Notes under the pieces: generated by a model
Seen by the model: the letters and a program-made list of their open reading frames with translations, nothing else
What the model was told of the DNA's origin: nothing
Databases searched by the model: none
Assembly (NCBI RefSeq): GCF_900116225.1
Contig: NZ_FOZZ01000007.1
Location: 62,001 to 126,000, forward strand
Direction: 5' to 3'
Source of the DNA: Sphingobacterium wenxiniae
Lineage (GTDB): Bacteria > Bacteroidota > Bacteroidia > Sphingobacteriales > Sphingobacteriaceae
DNA length: 64,000 nt
Shown: piece by piece, positions 9,845 through 17,933 of the stretch
How the letters are laid out: each line of letters starts with the position of its first letter
How positions within the stretch are numbered: the first letter of the stretch is position 1
Position numbers and translations under genes: made by a program

Positions 9845-9895
9845 AAAAAGCGTGCCATTTTTGTACGCTTTTTCCGAAAATTCTGGCACGTTTTT
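9845..9895 (+). other. Two overlapping, mutually exclusive hairpins, the second terminator-like
   Basis: AAAAAGCGT (9845-9853) can pair with ACGCTTTTT (9865-9873). CGTGCCA (9851-9857) can pair with TGGCACG (9884-9890), which is followed by a run of five T. The two stems share bases 9851-9853, so only one can form. No gene follows closely; function unknown. Confidence 0.4.
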
Positions 9896-9981
9896 ACCAC
9901 ATTGTTTTTTGCTCTTATCCCCCAATACCTTATCTACAAAGGCTTCATGGCTACTTTATATTTTTCATGAAAAATGCCACA

Positions 9982-10268
9982 TTTCCCTTGGGTTTTATGG
10001 ATTTCCCCTTGGGATTTATAAAAATTCCCTTGGGATTTAGTCTTTTCTCCTCGGGATTTATCTCAAACGCCTTGGGGTTTAAAAAGAATAAACAGGAGAA
10101 AAGTACGAACCCCTTGGAAAGTGCCACACTTCCCAACAGCTTTCTTGTCGTTTCCATAGGTAATACCTCATTTCCCTTAGATAAAGGGACAATCCCATAG
10201 GGGAATACCTCTCCTCCCCAGGGATTAGACATAAAGTACAGAGGGAAATTGATTTATTCATAGGGATT
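9982..10268. repeat. Decayed 21-bp tandem repeat (minisatellite-like)
   Basis: The core CCCTTGGGATTTA recurs with its GGG at 9990, 10011, 10032, 10053 and 10074, exactly 21 bp apart. More diverged units keep the same phase at 10095, 10116, 10158, 10179, 10200, 10221 and about 10243-10263. The period is a multiple of three and the unit is nearly palindromic at its centre. Both strands therefore stay open over ~230-280 bases and give apparent peptides with FPLGF or NPKG heptads. I do not regard these as genes: there is no leader, no homology I recognise, and the composition follows from the repeat. Confidence 0.75.
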
Positions 10269-10635
10269 ATTGACATTTACCTATCATTTGTATATCATTT
10301 CCTCTCTCACAGGGCTGCGTGTAACAGTATCTTGTTACTCCTGTCATTAATTTAGCGAAAATATATCATTTCGACAGTAGGAAAACCCGAAGGCTCTGCG
10401 AAGCAAAATATAAATAGACCGTATAAAGTAGATGCTTCTCCTCTTCAGTTCACATCCGCATCAAGTTTAAGGAGATACTGTGCACTTTATGTCATACTGA
10501 GCTTGTCGAAGCATCTATTAACTCTTCTTTTTTAGAGAGTCATGACAAGAAAACGGGCATACATCTCTTAACTTAATGACATTGGACTTGCGACAGAAAG
10601 GATGACGAAGAAAGAAATACCTTCACGCTTTGCAC
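10269..10635. other. Non-coding spacer with a dispersed imperfect inverted repeat
   Basis: No credible gene is seen. AGATGCTTC (10430-10438) and GAAGCATCT (10508-10516) are 9-bp inverted arms. The right arm lies inside a GTCATACTGAGCTTGTCGAA segment resembling a short palindromic repeat common in bacterial intergenic DNA. Confidence 0.4.
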
Positions 10636-10672
10636 TGTTCGGTATCGAACAACTACTGTCCGATATCGAACA
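10636..10672 (+). promoter_or_regulatory. Candidate enhancer (UAS) of a sigma-54 promoter, unit 2
   Basis: The sites TGTTCGGTATCGAACA (10636-10651) and TGTCCGATATCGAACA (10657-10672) start 21 bp apart, the same pair geometry as at 5627 and 16779. The pair centre is ~98 bp upstream of the transcription start expected from the promoter at 10725. Unlike unit 1 the two sites are in direct rather than mirror arrangement, which argues for protein binding rather than a simple RNA stem. Confidence 0.75.
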
Positions 10673-10724
10673 GTTCTCAGAAATACGTATTTCAAAACAC
10701 CCTTATTCACAAACAGTTACATTT

Positions 10725-10741
10725 ATGGCTTAGCGATTGCA
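10725..10741 (+). promoter_or_regulatory. Sigma-54 (RpoN) type promoter
   Basis: TATGGCTTAGCGATTGCA contains GG and GC separated by 10 bases with TGGC and TTGCA intact, a strong -24/-12 match. The predicted start is near 10752, 42 bases before the ATG at 10794. Confidence 0.75.
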
Positions 10742-10793
10742 AAAAGTTATAAAACAAGAAGTAATCTCACAACGCACATAATTTCAGAAAAAG

Positions 10794-13190
10794 ATGACAA
10801 AAAATTTTTTCCTATTCTTTTGGCGTAATCTACAGAAAAACAAGCTGTTTACTTTTCTCAATATCTTGGGATTAGCGCTTGGTTTCGCGGGTTTTATTCT
10901 ATCCTACCAATACATCAATCGTGAAACAGGTTACGATAAATGGAATGCTAATTATGACAACATTTTCCTTGTGGGATTGACAGTCCATGGGCAATATACC
11001 GATCAAACTGCAGGCACTTTGGCTCCAGCCATTGAACAAAATTTTCCGGAAGTGATTCGTGCGGGCAGAAGAATTGATTTCTTTTATGGCGGTTATCCTG
11101 TTTTTGGAGAGCGAACCATCCTTGTCAACAAGACAACACAGGTCGATTCAGCAGCCGCTCATATATTTCAAGTAACTTCCAAGACAGGACCGCTTTATAA
11201 ATCCACAGAACAAGAGGCGGCAACATTAGTCACCCAAGAGCTCGCCGATCAACTATTCCCCGACGACCAATCGTTTGACATCCCCAAAAAAATTCCTGTG
11301 GTATCGATACCTATGGGGATATATGAAGCAATTTATGGGATCAGTGAAGAACGTTTGCCCTCTATCTTGGATTATGATCTTCTATTCATTCGCGATATCC
11401 ACACAGGAGAAGGCGATCCATTCACTTATCAGACATTCATACAAACAGAACCTGGTACAAATATCCATACACTGACAGAAAAAATAAACAACCTTTACCA
11501 AAAAGAAATCTCTAAACTTGATAAAGCACGCTCATCTGCATATTCCAACGGGCAGATATATCTTGACCCATTATCCAATTTACACCTTCGACCGAAGCAC
11601 GGCAGCAATACACCATATTTGACAGTATGGTTATTAGGTATTTTATCTCTTGTCATCCTATCTCTTGCAGCTGCAAATTTTGTGAACGTCATATTAGCTC
11701 AGGCCGATAAACGAGCAAAGGAAATAGGGCTCAAAAAAGTTTTCGGTGGTCAGCGTTCCACCATTGCTCTGCAATTTTTATTCGAAGTTTTTTGCCAATG
11801 TTTATTAGCAGCAGGCATTGCTTTCCTATTGCTTTTATTAACAGGCAATATTTTAGCTAAGTGGTTTCAAGACGACCTTATAAAAAATATGCTGACGTTA
11901 ACAACGGCAAAGCAACTAACACTGGCAATCTTATTGACGACTCTATTATCAGGGGTATACCCCGCATTCGTCTTATCGGGCTACCAACCTGTCCGTATGC
12001 TTAAGGGTGGATTACAGACAAATCCGCAGCGTTTAGGTTTTCGCAACGGTTTACTGATTTTCCAGTTTGTCATCGCCACGGTATTTATTGCCGGAGCGCT
12101 TGTCGTACGTGGGCAGATTGGTTATATCCGCTCTTCGGATAAAGGGTTTGACACCGCCCAAATCATAACCTTTAAAGGAGTGGGTATGTTCTATGACAAC
12201 AAATTGGACGGTCAATTTCATGGGCTCAAATCTCGATTACTGCAAGATCCGAACATCGCTTCCGTGTCCGCTATGAGCAATGTACCCGGCGTATTATCCG
12301 ATCTCCCACCGAGTAAGCAGTTTACGTATATCGACACAGAAGTGGAAATGGATCATATCAACATTGATTTGGAATATTTCAATACACTTGGTATAGAAAC
12401 TGTCCAGGGTAAAAGCACGATCACATTTGACCAACTGTTGCAAGACAGCACCAGGCATTATGCTGTTATCAATGAAACTGCTGCAAAAGAATTGGGATGG
12501 ACGAATACGACACAGGCAAAAATCACAGGCTGCGATGTAGATTTCACTATCATCGGGATTGTCAAAGACAGTAAAACTTATGGCTTTGAAAATTTGGTCA
12601 CTCCTACCCTTTATTCCTACAAAGACGAATGCGGGCCTGGTCATTTCAAAAGTGCGTTACTGGTCAAAACCAAAGAAGGAAAGGTAAAAGAAGCTATACA
12701 AGCCGCAGAACGCGAATGGGCAAAAAACCCATCTGCCGAATCTCTTCCGTTGGAATTTGAATTCTTAGACCAACAATATAAACAACTGCATGCCCGTCAA
12801 GAAAGGTTAGAACAGGTGTTATATGGTTTCACATTTTTATCTATTATCATAGCGGCTTTAGGCCTATTCAGCATGTCGGCCTATCAGATCAATATCCGTA
12901 AAAAAGAAATGAGTATCCGGAAAGTTCTTGGAGCGTCTATAATTCAGCTTTTTGTACAACTGAACAAGCCTTTCCTTAAGGTCATTATGATCGCCAATCT
13001 ACTTGCTATCCCAATCAGTTATTTACTTTTAAAAAATTGGTTAAATAATTTTGCATACAGAGTATCTTTCAATCCTTGGGTATTCGTTTGGGTTGCATCG
13101 GCTATTGTGATAATATTAATCTTATCCATATCATACCAGTCTGTTAAAGCTGCAAGAGCCAACCCAGTAGATAGTCTGAGGGATGAGTAA
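10794..13190 (+). CDS. ABC transporter permease, FtsX/MacB family (divergent member)
   Basis: 798 aa. The overall layout is the same as in its neighbours: first helix, periplasmic domain, FtsX block with RAKEIGLKKVFGGQ (~307), second periplasmic domain, and a C-terminal FtsX block with RKKEMSIRKVLGAS (~701). It ends in NPVDSLRDE. The N-terminus (MTKNFFLFFWRNLQKNK) and periplasmic domains are clearly more diverged than those of the other five, which suggests a different cargo or partner. It has its own UAS and sigma-54-type promoter. The next permease follows after 169 bases containing hairpins R1-R2. Confidence 0.93.
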   Translation: MTKNFFLFFWRNLQKNKLFTFLNILGLALGFAGFILSYQYINRETGYDKWNANYDNIFLVGLTVHGQYTDQTAGTLAPAIEQNFPEVIRAGRRIDFFYGGYPVFGERTILVNKTTQVDSAAAHIFQVTSKTGPLYKSTEQEAATLVTQELADQLFPDDQSFDIPKKIPVVSIPMGIYEAIYGISEERLPSILDYDLLFIRDIHTGEGDPFTYQTFIQTEPGTNIHTLTEKINNLYQKEISKLDKARSSAYSNGQIYLDPLSNLHLRPKHGSNTPYLTVWLLGILSLVILSLAAANFVNVILAQADKRAKEIGLKKVFGGQRSTIALQFLFEVFCQCLLAAGIAFLLLLLTGNILAKWFQDDLIKNMLTLTTAKQLTLAILLTTLLSGVYPAFVLSGYQPVRMLKGGLQTNPQRLGFRNGLLIFQFVIATVFIAGALVVRGQIGYIRSSDKGFDTAQIITFKGVGMFYDNKLDGQFHGLKSRLLQDPNIASVSAMSNVPGVLSDLPPSKQFTYIDTEVEMDHINIDLEYFNTLGIETVQGKSTITFDQLLQDSTRHYAVINETAAKELGWTNTTQAKITGCDVDFTIIGIVKDSKTYGFENLVTPTLYSYKDECGPGHFKSALLVKTKEGKVKEAIQAAEREWAKNPSAESLPLEFEFLDQQYKQLHARQERLEQVLYGFTFLSIIIAALGLFSMSAYQINIRKKEMSIRKVLGASIIQLFVQLNKPFLKVIMIANLLAIPISYLLLKNWLNNFAYRVSFNPWVFVWVASAIVIILILSISYQSVKAARANPVDSLRDE

Positions 13191-13290
13191 AGACAGTAAT
13201 GAGTAGTGAGTATTGGGTATTGAGAACTAAAAATGTGTCCCTACGATCCGTAGTGTTGAGCGAAGCGCACTACGGATGGGATAAATAAAG
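13191..13290 (+). repeat. Composite intergenic hairpin repeat, copy 4 (R1-R2 only)
   Basis: R1 (AGTAGTGAGTATTGGG, about 13203-13218) follows the stop, then R2 ATCCGTAGTG/CACTACGGAT (13246-13277). R3-R5 are missing here. A separate perfect hairpin AATCGGTTAA-TTAC-TTAACCGATT (13320-13343) ends 16 bases before the next ATG and could affect its translation. Confidence 0.65.
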
Positions 13291-13359
13291 GGAAGTAAGA
13301 GTAGGAATAAAAAAATTAAAATCGGTTAATTACTTAACCGATTAAAACAGATAAACATT

Positions 13360-15741
13360 ATGTTAAAAAACTACATAAAAATAGCATTTCGTAACCTATG
13401 GCGTTATAAGGCATTTTCGTTCCTAAATATCAAGGGTTTGTCAATCGGCTTAGCATCCAGTATCCTCATTCTGCTATGGGTGGCGAACGAGCGAAGTTAC
13501 GACAGCTTCCATGAGAATGCGGCTAAAACCTATCGGATTACCAGTGGATTAGCGGATGATTTTCGAGCAGCGACCGTGCCTCCTCCCTTAGCTCCCGAAC
13601 TCCTGCAAAAGCTACCGATAGTAGATAATTACCTTCGCCTTAGTCATCCCGTAAATTTCGCATTTGAGCGTGATGGTAATCGTTTCGAAGAAAAACGGGG
13701 ATTCTATGCAGACAGTACATTTTGGGATTTCTTTTCATTTGCTGTGGTAGATGGGGAGAAAAAAACAGCGTTTCACCAGCCTGATGCTATTCTGATTACT
13801 GAAAGCATGGCCAAAAAGTATTTTGGCCAGACCAACGTTGTCGGTCAATCCATCATACTGGAAAACAGAAAACCACTAACAGTAACTGCTGTTTTTGCCG
13901 ACCTCCCCAGCAACTCCCACCTGCAATTCGACTACTTGCTCCCGATGGAGCATATTGAAAAAGAAAGCTGGATGAATGATGCAAAACAAGATTGGCGAAA
14001 TTTTGTTAACTATGCATACCTCAAGCTTGACGATTCTTTTGTGCCGACCAGCACTGCTATCCATCAACTCGAGCAACAAATCCAAGAGGTGTTCAGTAAA
14101 CATGTAGACGGTTCGATGCTCAAAACAACATTCCAGCTCCAAGCCATGCCGGATATCCACCTGCATTCTACCAATTTACAGGTAGATTTAGCAGGGCGCA
14201 GCAATAGCCTTTATGTGGACACCCTTTTCATGGTCGCGCTGTTTATTCTGGTCGTTGCTTGTATCAATTTCATGAACCTATCTACAGCTCGCTCCGCCCG
14301 ACGAGCAAAGGAAGTCGGATTGAGAAAGGTCATCGGAGCCGAACGTACACAGATCATCATTCAATTTATGGGCGAATCGCTTCTCATTACATTCCTCTCC
14401 TTTGTCATCGCCATAGCATTGGTCTGGTTGGCACTGCCGGGTTTTCAGGTGCTCATCAGCAAGACATTGGAAATCCACTTATTTGACCCGAATGTGTTAT
14501 TGACTTTATTGGCCATTGCTTTAATAACAGGATTGATTGCGGGAAGCTATCCAGCCTTGTACCTCTCTGGATTTACCCCTATCAAAGTACTCAAAGGCGT
14601 ATTGACTTCAGGCAAAAGGGGGCATGTTGTATTTAGGAATACATTGGTGGTCACTCAATTTATCGTATCCATGTTTCTATTGGTGGGCACCATTGTCATC
14701 TACCAACAACTCAATTTCGTGAAGAACCGCAATCTCGGCTTTGACAAGTCCAACTTGGTATACGTCGAGATGAACGGCGAAGTCTGGGGCAAGCAATCTA
14801 CCTATAAGGATGCCTTGGCGAGCAACCCACTGACGGCGGATTTCACAGTCAGCGATGTCGTGCCAACCAATCTGAAAAGCGGTACGGTAGATTTTTACTA
14901 TGAAGGCAAAGACCCCAATTCGGAATTGATTGCTCCCACAATGGATGTCAGTGAGAACTTTATAGAAGCATTTGGCATGGAGATGGTCTCAGGACGCTCT
15001 TTCTCCAAGAGTTACAACGATTCGAGCAATTATATTATCAATGAAAAATTAGCAAGCATCATCGGTTATACGCCCGAAGAAGCTATCGGCAAGCCCTTTG
15101 CGTTATGGTCAAATAAAGGGCAAATTGTCGGTGTAGTGAAAGACTTTAGTTTCAAACCTGCTTCCAAAGCAATTGAACCATTAATACTTTCTTACAATCA
15201 GTGGGGAGGAATGTTTATCATTAAAGCAAAACCCCAACAGTTGGAAGCGACTATCAATGCATTGGAAAAAATACACGCCGATCTCAATCCACATTTTCCT
15301 TTTACGTATGGGTTTGTTGACCAGGAACTGGATAAACTCTACGAAAGTGAACATCGATTGAGTAATCTGTTCAATCTTTTTGCTGCATTGGGTATTTTTA
15401 TATCCTGCCTTGGGCTGTACGGCCTGTCAGCTTTCATGGCTGAAAAGCGTATCAAGGAAATTGGTATCCGCAAGGTTTTGGGTTCTTCCGTCACAGGTAT
15501 TGTTTACTTACTGACAAAGAGCTTTATTGGTTTGTTGGCTTTGGCAATCGTAATATCAATCCCAATAGCATGGTACGGAGCATCCAGATGGTTAGATAGT
15601 TTTGCCTTTAAGATTGACATCAACTGGATGATATTTGGCTTGGCTGCTAGCCTTACCTTTATCGTCGCACTGCTTACCATCGGTTATGAATCGATTAAAG
15701 CTGCAAGAGCTAATCCTGTAGATAGTCTGAGGGATGAATAG
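13360..15741 (+). CDS. ABC transporter permease, FtsX/MacB family
   Basis: 793 aa. N-terminus MLKNYIKIAFRNLWRYK, then a membrane helix. FtsX motifs are RAKEVGLRKVIGAE (~314) and RIKEIGIRKVLGSS (~696); the protein ends in NPVDSLRDE. It is most like the member at 3087 in its N-terminus. The ATG at 13360 is preceded by a 10-bp-arm hairpin. It is the last permease of the array; the following 270 bases up to the converging ATPase gene hold no gene and no strong terminator that I can see. Confidence 0.93.
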   Translation: MLKNYIKIAFRNLWRYKAFSFLNIKGLSIGLASSILILLWVANERSYDSFHENAAKTYRITSGLADDFRAATVPPPLAPELLQKLPIVDNYLRLSHPVNFAFERDGNRFEEKRGFYADSTFWDFFSFAVVDGEKKTAFHQPDAILITESMAKKYFGQTNVVGQSIILENRKPLTVTAVFADLPSNSHLQFDYLLPMEHIEKESWMNDAKQDWRNFVNYAYLKLDDSFVPTSTAIHQLEQQIQEVFSKHVDGSMLKTTFQLQAMPDIHLHSTNLQVDLAGRSNSLYVDTLFMVALFILVVACINFMNLSTARSARRAKEVGLRKVIGAERTQIIIQFMGESLLITFLSFVIAIALVWLALPGFQVLISKTLEIHLFDPNVLLTLLAIALITGLIAGSYPALYLSGFTPIKVLKGVLTSGKRGHVVFRNTLVVTQFIVSMFLLVGTIVIYQQLNFVKNRNLGFDKSNLVYVEMNGEVWGKQSTYKDALASNPLTADFTVSDVVPTNLKSGTVDFYYEGKDPNSELIAPTMDVSENFIEAFGMEMVSGRSFSKSYNDSSNYIINEKLASIIGYTPEEAIGKPFALWSNKGQIVGVVKDFSFKPASKAIEPLILSYNQWGGMFIIKAKPQQLEATINALEKIHADLNPHFPFTYGFVDQELDKLYESEHRLSNLFNLFAALGIFISCLGLYGLSAFMAEKRIKEIGIRKVLGSSVTGIVYLLTKSFIGLLALAIVISIPIAWYGASRWLDSFAFKIDINWMIFGLAASLTFIVALLTIGYESIKAARANPVDSLRDE

Positions 15742-16011
15742 TCCTACAAACAAAGGCAGACGAAAACGTTAACAGGCCAGCATACCAAGGGTATACAAAG
15801 AGAGCCCTTCGAGCATCAATATATCAAAACAATCTAAGACAGAATAACGCACTGATCTCAATCATATCCAGACGTACCTTTGCCATTAACAAGAAACCTA
15901 ACCGAAATAGGTAAAATTAGCAGCGTAATCATCATTTTTCAGAACTTTGCACAAGAGAGAAAGTTCCTTGCGCAAGGTTTTAAGTATCGAAAACCTATAA
16001 AGAGTTTTTCC

Positions 16012-16674
16012 CTACTGTTTTAATTGGCCGTCCAATAGACTAATTATACGGTCACCATACTCGGCATTCTTTTCGGAATGGGTCACCTGAATAATGGTAA
16101 CTCCATCCTCATTTAGGCCTTTGAACAGCTCCATCACCTCCTCTCCTTGACGGGAATTAAGGTTACCAGTCGGTTCATCCGCAAAGATCACTTTTGGCGC
16201 CCCTGCCAATGCCCTAGCGATACCGACAATCTGCTGTTGGCCTCCAGACAGTTGGCTTGGGAAGAGATCCTTTTTCCCAACAATACCAAACTTATCCAAA
16301 AGATCTCCCACGATAGCTCTGCGTTCTCCGGATGAAATGCTTTTGTAAATCAAAGGAGTCTCGATGTTTTCATAGACAGTTAGTTCGTCAATCAGGTGAT
16401 AAGATTGAAACACAAAACCAATCCTCGACTGAAACAGCTCTGCTCGCTTTCTATTTTTCATAGCATAAACATCCTCTCCCATGAAATAATACTTCCCTTC
16501 ACTAGGGTCATCCAAATTACCTAAGATATGCAATAGCGTGGATTTCCCTGACCCTGATGGGCCCATAATTGAGACGAATTCGCCTTGCTCTATAGTTAAG
16601 TTAATGTCTTTCAATACAAAAGCACGTGCTCCTCCTACGTTATACCACTTAAAAATTTCCTTTAGTTGGATCAT
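16012..16674 (-). CDS. ABC transporter ATP-binding protein, LolD/MacB-FtsE type
   Basis: 220 aa, the size of a stand-alone LolD-type ATPase. Walker A is GPSGSGKST (38-46), the signature LSGGQQQ (142-148), and Walker B ends in FADEP, followed by TGNL. The usual RVAIARAL after the signature reads IVGIARAL. It is the cytoplasmic motor for MacB/FtsX-type permeases and the only ATPase near the six permeases, on the opposite strand and converging on them. The promoter at 16710 and UAS at 16779 match those of two permease units, which supports a shared regulon and partnership (inference). Confidence 0.9.
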   Translation of the reverse strand: MIQLKEIFKWYNVGGARAFVLKDINLTIEQGEFVSIMGPSGSGKSTLLHILGNLDDPSEGKYYFMGEDVYAMKNRKRAELFQSRIGFVFQSYHLIDELTVYENIETPLIYKSISSGERRAIVGDLLDKFGIVGKKDLFPSQLSGGQQQIVGIARALAGAPKVIFADEPTGNLNSRQGEEVMELFKGLNEDGVTIIQVTHSEKNAEYGDRIISLLDGQLKQ

Positions 16675-16709
16675 TGTTCTTTATTTTTTGTTGATTCTAA
16701 GATAAGCAC

Positions 16710-16726
16710 ACCAAGAATATAGCCAA
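16710..16726 (-). promoter_or_regulatory. Sigma-54 (RpoN) type promoter of the ATPase gene
   Basis: Read on the minus strand it is TTGGCTATATTCTTGGT. GG and GG are separated by 10 bases, and the -12 box reads TTGG instead of TTGC. The expected start is near 16699, giving a ~25-nt leader. The UAS pair is centred ~98 bp upstream, as in unit 2. Confidence 0.6.
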
Positions 16727-16778
16727 AACTACAATGAATTCATTTTCAAATACTTTTATAAAAACTATACTTTAGCAC

Positions 16779-16815
16779 TGTCCGATATCGGACATATTCT
16801 GTCCGCTTTTGGACA
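16779..16815 (-). promoter_or_regulatory. Candidate enhancer (UAS) of a sigma-54 promoter, unit 3
   Basis: TGTCCGATATCGGACA (16779-16794), a perfect palindrome, and TGTCCGCTTTTGGACA (16800-16815) start 21 bp apart. It lies between the divergent ATPase and GH43 genes. I assign it to the ATPase because only that side has a -24/-12 element at the right distance. Confidence 0.7.
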
Positions 16816-16944
16816 GTACCAACTCCTGTTAGAGAAGAGTAGCTTTTTCTCAACGTATCTACTCCAAGGGGATTGGGAAATTGCTCACTATGAAAAATGC
16901 TTGTATTTCCCTATCTTTAACTTTAAATCATCCATAAAATCCAT

Positions 16945-17904
16945 ATGAAAGCTTTAAAAACAGCCCTAACCATTGGTTTATTAGGTCCTCTCACATCCCT
17001 TATCGCACAACAAAACCCCATATTCCCGGGCAACTACGCCGATCCGGAAGGTATCGTCTATGACAATACCTATTGGGTGTTCCCAACCTATTCGGCACCG
17101 TATGGTGAGCAACTTTTTTTTGATGCTTTCTCATCGAAAGATCTTGTCAACTGGCAAAAACACCCACGTATTATAGACAACAAAGAAGTAACTTGGGCGC
17201 ATCAAGCTATGTGGGCTCCGGCGGTCTTGGAAAAGGATGGAAAATATTACTTTTTCTTTGCAGCAAATGATGTACATGAAGGTGAGATAGGTGGCATCGG
17301 TGTAGCTGTAGCTGATAATCCAGCAGGACCATACAAAGACCTTTTAGGCAAGCCACTCATTAATAAAATTGTCAACGGAGCCCAACCCATTGACCAATTT
17401 GTTTTCAAGGATAAAGACGGGACATACTATATGTACTATGGAGGATGGAAACACTGCAATATGGTAAAGCTTAAATCAGATTTCACCGGACTGCTTCCAT
17501 TCGACGATGATACGTATTACAAAGAGGTCACACCCGAAAACTACGTCGAAGGACCATTTATGTTCATCAAAGATGGTAAATATTACTTTATGTGGTCGGA
17601 AGGTGGCTGGACAGGACCGGACTACAAAGTTGCCTATGCTATTGCTGATTCACCGTTTGGTCCATTTGAACGGATAGGTACTATACTGGAACAGGATAAC
17701 GAAATTGCTACCGGAGCTGGCCATCACTCTGTAATCAAAGTGCCCAACGAAGAAAAATATTTCATCGTTTATCACCGTCGCCCACTTGGCAAGACAAGTG
17801 CGCACGACCGTGTGACCTGTATCGAAGAAATGCACTTTGACGATAATGGACTTATCTTGCCTATCAAGATGACATTTGAAGGAGTAAAGCATCCCTTGGA
17901 ATAG
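16945..17904 (+). CDS. Glycoside hydrolase, GH43-like five-bladed beta-propeller, exported
   Basis: 319 aa with a signal peptide ending near IAQQ (21-23). The GH43 catalytic triad is recognisable: base Asp33 in NYADPEG, pKa modulator Asp150 in QPIDQF, and acid Glu202 in YVEGPF. Members usually act on arabinose- or xylose-containing chains, but some remove other side-chain sugars, so the substrate is open. I cannot assign a subfamily. It is the only plus-strand enzyme at the edge of the alpha-mannan locus and converges with the GH76 gene, 29 bases apart. It may trim side chains of the same glycan or belong to a different pathway. Confidence 0.8.
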   Translation: MKALKTALTIGLLGPLTSLIAQQNPIFPGNYADPEGIVYDNTYWVFPTYSAPYGEQLFFDAFSSKDLVNWQKHPRIIDNKEVTWAHQAMWAPAVLEKDGKYYFFFAANDVHEGEIGGIGVAVADNPAGPYKDLLGKPLINKIVNGAQPIDQFVFKDKDGTYYMYYGGWKHCNMVKLKSDFTGLLPFDDDTYYKEVTPENYVEGPFMFIKDGKYYFMWSEGGWTGPDYKVAYAIADSPFGPFERIGTILEQDNEIATGAGHHSVIKVPNEEKYFIVYHRRPLGKTSAHDRVTCIEEMHFDDNGLILPIKMTFEGVKHPLE

Positions 17905-17933
17905 GGGAATGCTTTCTGTTTGTTACCAAGCAA

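Noticed and set aside
9982..10268. CRISPR-like array
   Set aside because: The repeats are head-to-tail 21-mers without unique spacers, and no cas gene is nearby.
9822..10276. Overlapping open frames on both strands with FPLGF or NPKG heptads
   Set aside because: They follow from a 21-bp repeat whose period is a multiple of three; no leader, no family match, equal openness on both strands.
10489..10516. Insertion-sequence end
   Set aside because: It resembles a common dispersed palindrome; there is no transposase gene or matching second end.
16945..17904. GH130 phosphorylase as partner of the mannan enzymes
   Set aside because: The N-terminal ADPEG, central PIDQF and VEGPF motifs and the signal peptide fit GH43 rather than cytoplasmic GH130.
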